Of a DNA stretch of 64,000 bases, positions 32,561 to 45,400 are shown piece by piece. This DNA comes from Motacilla alba alba (taxonomy: Eukaryota > Chordata > Aves > Passeriformes > Motacillidae). The position numbers were made by a program, and so were the translations under genes. The DNA is taken from the NCBI RefSeq assembly GCF_015832195.1, contig NC_052046.1, positions 41,302,473-41,366,472 on the forward strand. The letters run 5' to 3'. The notes under the pieces were generated by a model. The model searched no databases. It had not been told where the DNA came from and saw nothing but the letters and a program-made list of their open reading frames with translations. Within the stretch, counting starts at the first letter, position 1, and the number at the start of each line of letters is the position of its first letter.

Positions 32561-35500
32561 ATTTTATGTTTTTAACTAGCAGTTTTAAAAAACTTGTTGC
32601 GAGTGCCTTGGGAACAAGACAATAGATTGGTGTCTTTGGATTTAATTTTCTGTATTTCTATTAAGTAGCTTTTAATAAGATTTTTACTAGTAGCTGTGTT
32701 GTTGCATAAGAACCAAGTGACTATTGCTAATTTTAAAACCTACAGTGATTATTAAGTTTTTCTCCAATCATCTTAAGTAAACATTTTATTCCTGTTGGCA
32801 GTGTGCACCCAAGAAGAGGTTAAGAAAGCCTGGAAGAGACTCTGATTCATGTTAGAACACAATGCTTTGTGATGAGCAGCAGCAAATTTTAATTTTTTGT
32901 TTTAAGGAAAGAGCAGTAAAAGCTACAGACCCAAACAAATGGGCAAGTGCTGCAGGCAGCACTGCTTAGAGCAAAGGTGTGCTTAAATGCTTTACTGAAC
33001 TGAGGTATGACAGTACAAATTATCTCCCGAGAACCAAAATCAAGATTCCTAAATCAGTTGACATGTGTTTGATGTCTTAGCCCTAATGCTATTGTGATTT
33101 ATTAAAATTAATGTATTAAAATAAATATTAAATATAGATAATGTAAATATATTTATGTCTTTGATCAATTTAATAGAATGGGTAATATCCAAACAGAAAT
33201 ACTCTTGATCTCAATCACCACCACCGTACAGCAGAGCTATCTATTTTTTAATTGTCCAGAATGCATGGTTTGGTAGAACCATGCTTCATAAACCCAAAAA
33301 GCTCTTTTTAGCTGATTCTGTTGGTTCAGTTGTTTGTTTTTTTTTTAATCAGTCCTCCACATCTTTACTTTCATTTGAGCCGTGCTTAACGTTAATAACT
33401 CTGCAAAGGATTTGTTTTCTTTAGGTCTTGAGGTTTGCAGAAAATCTGCAAAGATGGTCGTTGGTCCTGAAAAAGTGTTATGCATGAAATTTCAGAGTAC
33501 ATGAAATTTTTTCCTTTCCTAGTGAGGGCAAAGCATATTCACTCATGAGCAAGAGGACAGAATTCTCTGGCTTGTTGAAAATCACCTTTCTAGATGCATG
33601 CCTGGGCAAACGAACACTATAAATTGCTCTTTCCAGAAACCAGTGCAAAAATCTGTAACAATGTAACAAATTTATTTATTTTCATAATAGCATAATATTT
33701 ATGGAATTCTAATGCACTTGTTTCTGTTGTAGAACAAGTATATAGAGTACATTTTACCTGATTGTAAGGAAGTTTGCTTTTCTGATTCTTAATTATAGTT
33801 TGTAGGAACAGTCTCAAAACCAGATCTGTGCAGCATCAAAGCATCTGGCTACAAAGGGCCTGAGTTTATTATGCATTGACTAACATCAGAAATAAACCCC
33901 TCTGAATTCAAACAGAATTGATATTTGCCTGTGCTTCTCTTACTGCTTACTAATAAACATTGTTTAAAAGTTATGCACTCCTACTTACATAACCTGCTTT
34001 CATGTTATGTTGTTGATTGTTTTGCAAAATCTCTCAGTTGATTTGGCTAGCAGGATGTTAGTTGGAAACTCAGAGATAAAATACAATCCTCTAAGTGTTT
34101 TTCTTCAGAAATTAAAGAGTTATTTTTTTTACATTGCCTAAAAGAAAAGTGTGATTTCTGGTGCTCAGACTTAGCATGTCAAAACTCAGCTTTCCTGTAA
34201 TGTTCCTCCTGATTTATGGTTTTAAGAATGACTAAATAAAAACTACCTTTTTTTTTCTCCACGCAGACATGCAAATACGTAGCTCACAATTTTTTCCATC
34301 TTGTTTTTTAAATTTGCTTCATGTTGGTTTTGTTCTGTCCCAAAATAGATCACTAATACAACAGTCAATATGCCCATGTTCCTTATATAAATATTATTTC
34401 AATGCCTAATAAAAAATTTAATAATTGGGAGAGAGAAACTTATCCATTTTTAAAGAAATTTTCAAAAGCTGTGTGAGATAACAACCACACATGATAAAAG
34501 TTATTTATATTAAAGAACACCTCTTTCAAGCTTCCACAGAATTTCACTGAAAAAGTGAAAGCAGCTGGTGATGCCAGAGTGGGCAATGTAAACATGATTA
34601 TGTGGATAGATCACAGTATATTCACATACACAGAATACTGAGAAACTATGTACAAGTTCCCCAAGAAAGGCCAGAGATTTTATGGAGACTTTTGTATTCC
34701 ACCCCACCAATAATTTCTAAACAGGAGGGAAGAAAAAGACTTAAGCAAGTTATGTAACCCAGTCTCATACAGTCCCAGACACTACCTACCATGACTGCTT
34801 TTATAAAGGATCCCATAGCAACTTGAATTATTTCTGACATGTCTGTTAATGTCTGTTATAAATGAGGTTAAAAGTAATGTCAGGTTTTTTAAGCATCAGT
34901 ATGCTCTCGTGAGTCATTCTTACTCATCCAAGCAACCTGTTTTTGGTGTAAAGGGACGGTAGACAGATGCACTGCAATTGTACCTCTTTTGATTTTTTAA
35001 AAATAAAATTACTACCTTGTTTACTGTGTGCCTACTTGTTAGCTGAGAAGGAATATATTCTAAAATGTTATAAAAAGCAGGAATATGAAGTTCAATTGCA
35101 GTATTACATAGCCTCACAGACAATTATGGAGATCTATCAAACTGGAAAATAATCAGGGATTTTTCATCAGACCTACACAGAAACACTCTCTTTCACTACA
35201 AAGAGCATGTAAAATAATAAATAATTCCACTTGTGATATTGGAAAATGGAGAAATGAGGAAGACTTAAAGTGCAAATGAAAAAATATGCCAAGTCTGTCA
35301 GAAAAGAACATACTTTTTTTTTTTTTGCCAAGCCTTTGACCTCCCCCGTAAGAGCATTCAAAAGTCTGCATTGCTCTGTGTGATTCTGAATGGTCTATAC
35401 AGAAAAAGGATATCAAATCCTATCAAATCAAACAATAATTAACTAAGTAACTAACTAGAAACCCAACAAAAATTCTATCTAAATGAACATCTTCTAGAAC

Positions 35501-35680
35501 CCGGTGTCCTGAACTTGGGATAAGAAAAGTAATCTGCTTCAAATACATTAAGTTTGGAAGACCATTGGCATAAATGGAAGAACAGAAGAAGGACATGTGT
35601 GATGCTTCAGAGAAAACACTACAACCTATTATTGGGTAAAAAAAACACATGCTCTATCCTACAGCTCTTTGGGACACAAA
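32561..35680. other. AT-rich non-coding DNA
   Basis: No exon or retroelement recognised. It contains a strongly AT-rich patch at about 33095-33170 and a T12 run near 35312. Confidence 0.45.
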
Positions 35681-36358
35681 ATGTGGGCCAGAATCAGGAA
35701 AGTGTCTGGGAGCAGAACTAGGCTTCCAAAGATCTGCAAGAGCAATTTTATCTCGAATACCACTTGTCCAAACCTAACAGCCCATGGTGGCTCTGAGACA
35801 TGCAGCGCAGTAACTTTACACAAACAGCTGTACATAACATCTGTGCCAGACATTACTGCAAAGGGTCCCACACAGACACCATCTGCCCCTGAAGATGACT
35901 CTGTTCAAGCTACGGGTCACTTTGCCACTCCAGATTCTATCCATGTCTTTGAAGATTTATTTGCTGCCTTTTTCTTTGCCAAGTGTCTCCCAGCACTGTG
36001 TAAGACCCAAGTACTAAGGGGAAACACAACAAGTGAATCTAATCTTTCCAACACTACGACATGGGACAACTCAAAAATGACAAAAAGTGGTTTTGTAGCC
36101 TACAAAGTCTCACTTCAAGGAAAAGACACATCTGCTTTCAGATTTTTAGCTTTACAGTCAAGCCTTTACTTTTTCCTATTTTACATATGCTTACATATAA
36201 ATACATATGTTTTCACGTGCATATTTCTGTGTTTGGAACATATAGATCAGCATAGAAACATATTGGCTTCCTCTCCTTTCCTCATTCACAAAAATGCTGA
36301 TATGATAGCTTATAAAGAAGCCTCTTACCCTAAGATTGGTTTTAGTTCTTTCATTTAA
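35681..36358 (+). CDS. Unidentified 225-codon open frame, probably not a gene
   Basis: From the ATG at 35681 to TAA at 36356-36358 the frame is open for 225 codons, the longest ATG frame I find in an AT-rich window. The translation begins MWARIRKVSGS, is Ser/Thr-rich in its first 150 residues, and has a hydrophobic stretch near residues 160-190 that could pass for one membrane segment. It resembles no protein family I know. No promoter, splice sites or poly(A) signal argue for expression, and the 3' third is AT-rich and low in complexity. A 70-codon frame runs antisense over 35659-35871. It may be a chance frame or the remains of a retroposon. Listed for its length only. Confidence 0.15.
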   Translation: MWARIRKVSGSRTRLPKICKSNFISNTTCPNLTAHGGSETCSAVTLHKQLYITSVPDITAKGPTQTPSAPEDDSVQATGHFATPDSIHVFEDLFAAFFFAKCLPALCKTQVLRGNTTSESNLSNTTTWDNSKMTKSGFVAYKVSLQGKDTSAFRFLALQSSLYFFLFYICLHINTYVFTCIFLCLEHIDQHRNILASSPFLIHKNADMIAYKEASYPKIGFSSFI

Positions 36359-36377
36359 TTTGGCATCTAGAAATACC

Positions 36378-36420
36378 CATGCACACATATACATACATGT
36401 GCATGCACATGTGCATGTGC
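36378..36420. repeat. 43-base perfect alternating purine-pyrimidine tract
   Basis: Every step from 36378 to 36420 alternates pyrimidine and purine, made of CA/TG, TA and GC dinucleotides with several ATGCAC and GTGCAT words. Such tracts can adopt Z-DNA under supercoiling. It is not a simple (CA)n microsatellite. Confidence 0.9.
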
Positions 36421-37860
36421 TTAGATAAAGGAGAGGTAACATTCTCATCCATGTAACTCCCTCTTTAAGAGGAAATTTGACCTGGGATCAAGGGTCAGGA
36501 TTTCCACTCTGCTTACCATACATTAATATCTGTTCTGATTTTTAATTACTTACATTAGTCTTAGATGATCACGTATTTTTGCTGTTCTTCTATTCATTAT
36601 AATTAACAAGTAAAGTGAAAGTCCCATAAATTATTGTGACACTGCACATACAGAAGACCCAGTTTTCAGCGATAGATATCTTTGGCCATTCACGTACTCC
36701 CAAGTTTGTTCTCAAGGTAGACAGGTCGTGCAATGATGCCTGGTTTCAAAGTTTTTTTTTTAGACTAATGCTTGCTCTTTTAAAAACAGCAGAAGCTTCA
36801 CCTTTAACAATGTAACATGCTTCAAATTTATTTTTGACATTAAAAAGAATGTGAAAAGTGCAGCTATTTTTACACCACACTGAGAACCTAATAAAATAAA
36901 GTGGACTGTTTCAAGTCATACAAATAAAAAATTATTCTTTTGCTCTTCAACTGGCATCTTGCCTGCCAATATTTAAAGAAATGTTTTAAGTTTCTACAAT
37001 AAAAATCACCAAAACTCAAATAAATGCTCTGTTATCATTCCAAAATTAAGCCATGAATAGAACGCCTGTGGACCTTTTGTCTACTCTGGCACATCGCATA
37101 AGCACTGTAAATGCAAATATTGTGGCTGTATACAGCTTTCCCACATGTTAATATTTACAGCTGGAATTAGTCAATTTTTGTTGTTTATTGTATTCCAGTT
37201 TGTCTGAATTACAACTACAGCATCAGATTGATAAGACTGGAAAATGAAGAAGAATATAAGTAACATGAACCAGAAGTTAATTTATGTTAAGGTAAATCAA
37301 CTAAACAGCGATATTATTGCAGCTGTTGAATTTATAGTCTATTTTGCTGTTAACACTTTAACTATCCCATCCTTTTTGGAAATATTGAGGTCTGCAGGCT
37401 GGAATTCTCTATCCAAACAACCTGTACTTTGCAGACAACAAAGTGAAACTCTTCACCAACACCAAGTGCACAGGTGACCCCAGAGTTAAAGGGGATCATC
37501 ATAAAGAAGTGAGAATATGGTCAGTCTCTCTCTGCCCAGAGGTTCCACTCCTCAGGGCAAGAGAAGTCTCAGCCAACAGATCGAACGTATTAATATTGCA
37601 GAAGGGTTTTCACACACTAGGCATAACTTTTGGGGCAAGTAAGGAATGCTGTGTATTAAATATTTCAGTACAAACTTTATAAAAGCGTGGGCAAAGTAAA
37701 CTCAGGCTGCTGAAAATATGTCCAGTTTTCCTCTGGGAAGAAGTGAGGGTATACGAAGATGATTTTTTTGCAACATTTCTCTTTTCTGTCCTATTATGTA
37801 CAGCAACTAAAACTTCCCATCAAGTGCATCTAAATGCTGTATTTCACTTACCTGTGTAAT

Positions 37861-37891
<31 letters not shown>

Positions 37892-39403
37892 TTGAGAGTA
37901 TATACTTCAAAGTGCAAACTGCACCTGGGAAGAAGGCATAAGACACCAGGAATCCAGGAGCATAATAGAAGGAAATCATATAAGGATTACAGTGTACGGC
38001 AATCTGAAAATTAGCCAGCAGGTCAAAATTTTGAACAAATGACAAAAAAGCAAACAAATGACCAAACTCAAATTCAAAATAAAACAAATAAAAAAATTCC
38101 CTCTAAATATTGCTGTCAGTGGTGGAACTAATGAAATATTAACTTGTATTTAGCCTCTTCCTGATCAACACCTGCAGCTATTTCTTCTTAAACATCAGCT
38201 TCCCTCAAAAATATTTGCAACATACTCTCACACTTATCAAATCGCTCTCTTTCTGACCCTTTTTTTGCCTCACGTGCCAGAGGAAGAGGAAGCCGGATGT
38301 GGATTTCAGTGACAGAATGGACAGGGCATACATGCCAACCACCCAGGCTGTCAGGTGTCTGTATCTAGGAAGGTAGCTGAGTTATCTATTACCTGTTCAG
38401 ACACAGATTTTCACAAAATTCATAAGAACTATGGATCCTCATGTATTCTTCAGTCAAACTTGGTTGAAATTGACAAATTTATATAATACGAATTTGCTCA
38501 GAAAAAAAATGGCACATATAAAATGAAATGGAGCACAGCATAGAATCCTTAGGAAGAATGAGAAAAAGGAACCTATCCTGGGATGTTATTCAGAGGAGTG
38601 GTATTGGAAGCTAATTACTCTAATATTCACTACAGATTTAGTCCTGTATCCTTTCATGGATCTGACTTTGAAAGAGAGATTACTTGCACTGCACTCCAAA
38701 AACATGAATGGTAACAGACTGGGAAAACAAGACCTATAGAATAAAAAGTGAGATGAGTGGATATGTTTACCTTGGATATAAAAGTACAGAGATGGGAGAT
38801 TATGTAAAGAAGTTATTAATGAAGTGATCAATTGCTCTCTGTGCTGGAACAGAAGAGATTGACTGCATTAGCAGAAAAAAAAATCTGTATGAAATCAGTC
38901 AAGTCTTCCAAAGCAGTGTGTGATCTGCTGCCATGGAGGATTTTAACAGAAATTTACAGAAGCATAGTCTCTTGTAAAGACTTTCAGCTTTATGTTTCCG
39001 TCTCTGCATCTTAAACTTTTTTGTCTGGGGAGATTCTGGGGACACAGTAAGGATCACTACAGTTACAGCAGCACAGCTTGGGCTCCATTTGCATAATTTG
39101 CTAGACTTCTAAAAATGTCCTCCACTGATAAATCTGAGAAAAATCCAGTCGAGAAAATGTGAATCTTGATGTTGGCTTCAGTTAATTTTGGCTCAAGATC
39201 TGAATGCATGAAAAGACTGTGCTTGTGTATTTTAACATCTAATGGGGAAAAACGCTTCTTATTCATGGTCTCAGTTTTATCAAGCCAGTGAAACAAATTC
39301 AATTCAAAGAAAGTAAAAAAAAAAAAATTTCTTAATTTTTTTCCATTCTGTGTACTCCAGTCTCAGATTAAACAACAAAAGATTAAAACAACAAAAACTA
39401 AGC
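36421..39403. other. AT-rich non-coding DNA with a long poly-T
   Basis: No exon or retroelement body recognised. An octamer-like ATGCAAAT lies near 37110, and a C7-T26 homopolymer junction at 37861-37893. Confidence 0.45.
37861..37893. repeat. C7 followed by T26 homopolymer
   Basis: Seven C run directly into twenty-six T. On the minus strand this is A26 G7. No recognisable retroposon body adjoins it. Confidence 0.88.
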
Positions 39404-39427
39404 TGTATGTATGTATGTATGTATGTA
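39404..39427. repeat. (TGTA)6 microsatellite
   Basis: Six uninterrupted copies of TGTA, likely polymorphic in length. Confidence 0.95.
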
Positions 39428-42400
39428 ATAATCTCCCAATAAATATTAATAGTGAGTTTTGTTTAGTGGTTATTCCCCTCTTCAACCTCTCTCCAAACAT
39501 TTCTTTAAAAAATTAGTTAATGACTAGGGAGGCATCTCTTCATTTATGGAGAAGTGATTTTAATCAGTCATTTTCTATAGGGCAAATTGGTCTCAAACAC
39601 TGTTTTTTTAGCAGTTGTTTTATTTTGTTTTGTTTTCTTTTCTTTTTTTTTTTTGCCTGGGATATAGTAAAATTTCACTCTTGTAAATCTGATCTCATGT
39701 GGACAATCCTTAGTTACCTAAACATTTGCTAGTTTCAAGGGAGACTTTTCCATGAGTAAAGTTCATAAGCAAATAAATTCCAAGTGCAGAACCTAGAATC
39801 ACATTCCGAATATGAGAGTAGAAAAGCAGATTCTTTCTTGCTTGTTATGCTGCAAAGGGGGTTGTACTACAAGATGCTATATAAGATTTTTTAAATGGAG
39901 AAACTGGGATGCAGCTGACAGCATTTAAAAAATTTGGATTGCAAAAAATTGTGTTAAATTTGCTCATAAATATGTATTTAATTCATGTTAATTCATCCAT
40001 TGTTATACACAAATTTGTATGAAATTTGGGGGTTGGGTTTTGGAAAAAAGAGAAGACCAGAATTGTGCCCCTTTTTACATATAAACTTCATATTTAATGA
40101 ACACATCGATTTCTTGTCCTTAATATATTAAGTCTGACAATAGTTATTTTATGACTACAGCCCTGAAAACCAAGGTACTAATTGAACAGTCATTCCAAAC
40201 TTTGAAATAACAAAGGAATAAATAGATCTCTCATATTAGTGTTCAGCATAAATTGTATTTAACATGGCACTTGGAAGGTGGATCAAAGGAGCAACAAAAA
40301 ATGCATAATACCCCACTTGTGTAGTGAAGTATGCCCACATTATTCTCTTTCATCTGTTTATTCTCTTTTATCTATTTAATTTTCCAGAAAGAAACCTCTC
40401 TAAATCCAATGCTTTGGAAATCTGAATAGTGGTACATCAGCCACTAGTTTGGCAGCTCTCAAGTTGTTCTGATTGGTAAGGTTATGTAGCCATCCTTGTT
40501 AGAGGATTTTGGGGACTCAGAGCCCTTATTATAAGCATTTCCCTAAGAATACATGAGTAGCCCAATGGGAGCAAACACAATAACTTCCATGCAAAATGTG
40601 TGGATGGATCTGAGGCCAAGAATCACATCCATAAGATGAAGGAAAGGAAAGAGAAGAAATTCCACAATAATGATTGCAGCACTGTCAGAGGAAGAGTAGA
40701 GGTGCCAAGGCAGCAGCAGCTTCCTGAATGTCAGCCCTGAGCTGCACCATTTAGTGTCATCATGTTTGGTTTCAAGTTCATTACAAACAGGGTCAAAGGA
40801 TGAAGAAAAACACCTCTAAGATGACAGTGCAAAATTTGCCCCATCACACCAAGCCAAGATTATGTTTGTTACCCCAAAACCTGATGCATTACTTGCATGT
40901 TCAAAATATCTCAAAATCAGCAAATGCTAAAAATGTTTCTGCTAAAAATTTCAGTGCCAAAAGCCATACAATTGACTCAAAGTAAAAAGCATTTCAAGCG
41001 AATCGCTCCTCCAGGCAAGCCCAGACAGGACACTGTTAAGTATCAGCTGGCCATCATAATGGTTATCTCTCTTTAGGAACTTCAGCGTCAACAGAACCAA
41101 CACAGACCAATCTCACGTGCTGGGCCCAGACCTGTTCTCCTTCCTGCGGCAAAATTCCCACAGGTGGCAATGGAAATTCCACCTTTAATATCTGTGCAGC
41201 TCTGCCATTTGTGTGAAGAGCTGAGTCTTCTGTGGACAGCAAATAGCTACACACATATCTTGATATTTCTCTGCATTTTGTCCTAGAGAGACTAGAGAGA
41301 CTCTGATGGACTGTCTGAGGAACAAAGGGTAAAAGAAAATGAAAAAATGTGGCCTCCCTCCCTTGATGCAGTTTATGCACCAGTTTACCAATCCTTCCTC
41401 TACACTCATGGTCAAGTTACTCAGCAGAAGTTTAGCCCAGTGCTCAACATTTTATTTCTGCCATTCCTGAATTTCAAGCGCGCAATTCCTGAAAGGCATG
41501 AGGAAAAAAAGCACTGTCTGTAAGAAGTGGAGGTGACAGTTCTGTCACCAGCAGAGTGAAGATGACCTCTCTCATCTACAATAAGCCAAAAGTGACACCA
41601 TGAGCTGGAGCACTTTTAGTTACGCAACACCAATTCCAGCTTATGGGAATATATCAGATGACCAGTTGTTAGCTAAAACTCTCTCCAGTTCTCCAATAAG
41701 TCAGGATCTTCCACTAAATTCAGCCATTGGCTCCCTTAAAACAGAAATCGGCTGATCATAAGGTAGTTTCAGGAGCACTAGTAGAAAAACTTAACCAATA
41801 ACTAAGGTGTTGAAAACATCTTAAGGGAGCTGAAACTGAAGAGCAGAAATTTTATCTGTTTACATGTTTTTCTATAGTTCCCACTACTGAATTTCTAATA
41901 TAATATTCAATCTAAAAAGCCAAGTATCCTCGAGCTTCAGGACTGTAATACTACTTCAACCAGAACTCAGATATTTACCTTCTAGCTCTGTTAAATGACC
42001 CACTTGGAGGCAGTTGTGCTCACTGAAGGCAAGTGTATCTGGTGCGATAATGCTTTGCAAATCCTATATAAACTATATGGCACAAGTTATAAAACTTACC
42101 CATAAATATTTCAGAGACCATCTGATGTAATACAAAAGCAAAGTGCTGCTTTCAAATAATCATTGAAATCTTGCAGCTTGGAACACCTTTGTTATTTCAT
42201 TGGCCCAACTATCGTGCATTTATTTTCAGCAGAAAACACTGCTTTGTACTCCTAAAAATTACCATGGGTGTGAAACCCCTCCCGTTTTCCATCCCCCAAA
42301 CAGCTGAAGCAGATAGATGTAGCAATGGCAAAAAGCTTTCTTGCCTCTGTGAAATTATGTGGATAATGGGATTGTTTTCCATGAAGCTCTTCACAACATT

Positions 42401-45400
42401 CATTGCAGAAACTGCTGTCTAAAATCAACAGAAAAAACTCAGACTCTTATCCAATGTAATTAGTGAATAACCTATATTGTAGTATTTAATGATATTTAAT
42501 TTCATTAATAAAATAAAAGTAAAATGCATGTTGGCATTTTAAATTAGCAAATAAGGAATAATTAATACAAAGTATCTTCCATGTCATGAAAGTAGTTTTA
42601 TAATGAAATAGCAATTGCACCACAGGTGTGAACAAAGCCAAGCCGAGTCTTGGCTGTCACCAAGATACGAGAAAGATTCCCTTGTTACAATCAGTGATAA
42701 TGTTTTATCTTAGGCTTCAGTGATTAGCCAATATTAGCCAATATGCTGACTTCTGCAGTTATTTTGATTGGAAGATGAAAAAATATGGAGGCACACAAAG
42801 GTTTTTTTTCCTGGAATCTAACAGAAAGAGAACAACAGCATTAAGTCAGTCAGCAGTGTGCTCAGAGAACTCTGACAATTCCCTTCTGCCCGTATTATTA
42901 CAATCCACGAATTCCCTGACACCACAAGATTAACTTCCCAGCCACCACTGTTCAGGACTGCATTTAATGACCCCTTCCACGTAGACTTTTGGCAGAAAGG
43001 ATGCCAAACATAGCTATAGGGCCAAATCAAGTCTCCAGCTGTCTCTAGTTCACTGTCTGATAGATCCTCCAGTATAACAATTCCATCCCTAGATCTGGTT
43101 TTTCTTCTACTGAACCTGGCAAAACATCACTGGGACTAACACTAGAAGTGCAGACACTCACAACAGGTTCAGGCAGCTACCTTTTATAGACAGGGATGAA
43201 AAGAAAAGCAATCAGGAGGTAAGATATAATTACAGGGTAATAAAAGTATAAACATTGTTAATACATTAATTTAACATTTGGACTTCACATCTAGGTGTAC
43301 AAATCCACAGATGTCCAATTGTTACCATTTTAGGTTGGAGAAAGTAATTTTTTCTTACTGATGCCTATCAACAGATGTGTTTTTTTCCAGCAGCGACAGA
43401 GGAGAAAAGATATCAGAAATATTACCGAGGGAAGCTCATATGAGTTACACGTAAGCAACAAGAATAAAATAAAACGTCCTATTGTGTCATAAAGATTTAA
43501 TTTATCTGGTTATGAAAAACACCTTACTGGAGGAAAATTGTTGATATAAAAAGTAGGAAGGGCAAAATGTTACTGCTACCATACGATGTGCCCCTGACAT
43601 CCTACTTTCTGATTTCTTTCTGAACATTTCTGCTGAAATTCTGAAACCCTTGTTTCAGATGTTCTGAAAAACATTGTTTCAGATGAGGCCCATAAAAAGC
43701 ACCATTCTCACAATTATCCTGGTTAAAACTTTGGTATTCTTACAACAAATCTCTGCGGACAGCAGAGGGAACATCATTCTGACCTTAATTTTGAATGAAG
43801 CAAGGAAGTCAGCTAATGACAGTGTGAAGAGATGATGCTTGCAGGAAGGGACAGTGTGACACAGAAGGTCTGTAAAGGGTTGGGTGGGAGGGAACAAAGG
43901 TGAAGGGACAGAAGAAGGGGAGAGATGCTGAGTTTGTTCCAGGAAATGACTGTTGAGCACAAGAGGAAGACTGCAGGAGTCAGGGATATCTGTGTATTTG
44001 GAGATCTGTCAGCTAATCATTCACCAAATTCAGAGCAGGATCAAACTTTACAGCCAATGGAAAACTCACAGAGGTTTGCCAGTTGCTGGTTTGAATAAAG
44101 TGAAAAACGTAAGTATCTGAGAATACCAGACATTTTTATATCGAGAATAAGACTGTGAAACTTTTTATTTATTTGTCTACTTTAAGCTACCTCTTCAAGG
44201 AAGAAGCTCTAATACTCCTTGAGACCTGCACATGCAGTTGTTCTTCTTTTACTTTACTTTGTACTTGAAAAATACAAGGAAAAAATGCTTTAAATGAAGC
44301 AGGAAAAGCATTAATGTTTCAATGGCTGATCCTATGTGTTAAAGAGAGAGCTTTGTGTCTTTTTCTTGTTACAACAAATGCAAAGCTGCCATAAAGCACT
44401 CCACCCCTTATTTAAAGGAAGAGTTTCTGGATATGAAAATCACGAGACCAAAAGCCATTTATACCGCCTACAGATGACTGAGACATTCCAACTATGCTCT
44501 ATTTCACTTATCAACAATAATAACTGTAATTAACTCATGGTTCTGCTGCAGTCTGAAAAGTCTGTTGCAGTTAAAAAAAAACCAAACAAGCCAACACCAA
44601 AAATCCAAACCACAACCAACAAGCCTCCTGCAAAGTGATATTAAAAAAAAATTGAGACCTGCACAGTACTGTCGGGAGTTCTGTAGAAGCTTGCTAGGAA
44701 TAAATAAGAATAATGTCTGATAGGTAGGAGAGAAACCTCTGAGTGACAGCAATAAGGTGAAAACAAGTAAGGTATAAAGATAGCCATTAGTGCAACAAAG
44801 TTTAGAGATTACCCTGTGAGGTTTAGGGATGCAATCCCTTTTTGTCTTGAGGAATAGAATAAATGTATGCTGCTGTGAATTTCACTGTATTTTCCAGAGT
44901 TTATATGTTGCTTTTCTGCATAACTGTGTACACAATTTTACTAGAAGCACTATATTTTTCGACTGATCAAATTACCCTTTGCAGATTATCACTTTCAAGG
45001 CTCATTATTGAGGAATAAATAATCAGGGTGTCTCATGAGAGGACATATTATACAACCCTTCAACGCAGGCAGCAATCTTTTCAAAAGCCATTTTACTCCC
45101 AATTTCCTTTGGGGAAAACACCATGCATACTTACTTTTCTCACAACAACAAAATGTCAGCTTCAAACAATATTTGAAAAGAATATTAAAAACTGGAAAAA
45201 AGTGGAAAGAGTTGAAAAACTGCAAGTGTTTTATATAAAATTTTATCTTGTCAGCTCTTTCAAGAGTTACTATGCAAAGGATACCAGTGCCCTTTGCTAA
45301 AATTAATTCACTGAAAAAATATTGCCACAGTAACTTATAAAGATTGTTATAATTTTTTACTACACCACCTTAAAAGTAAACACAAACTAATTTAAAAAAA

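Noticed and set aside
41063..41415. Minus-strand frames of 76 and 105 codons
   Set aside because: They overlap in different frames, match no family I know, and lack splice signals.
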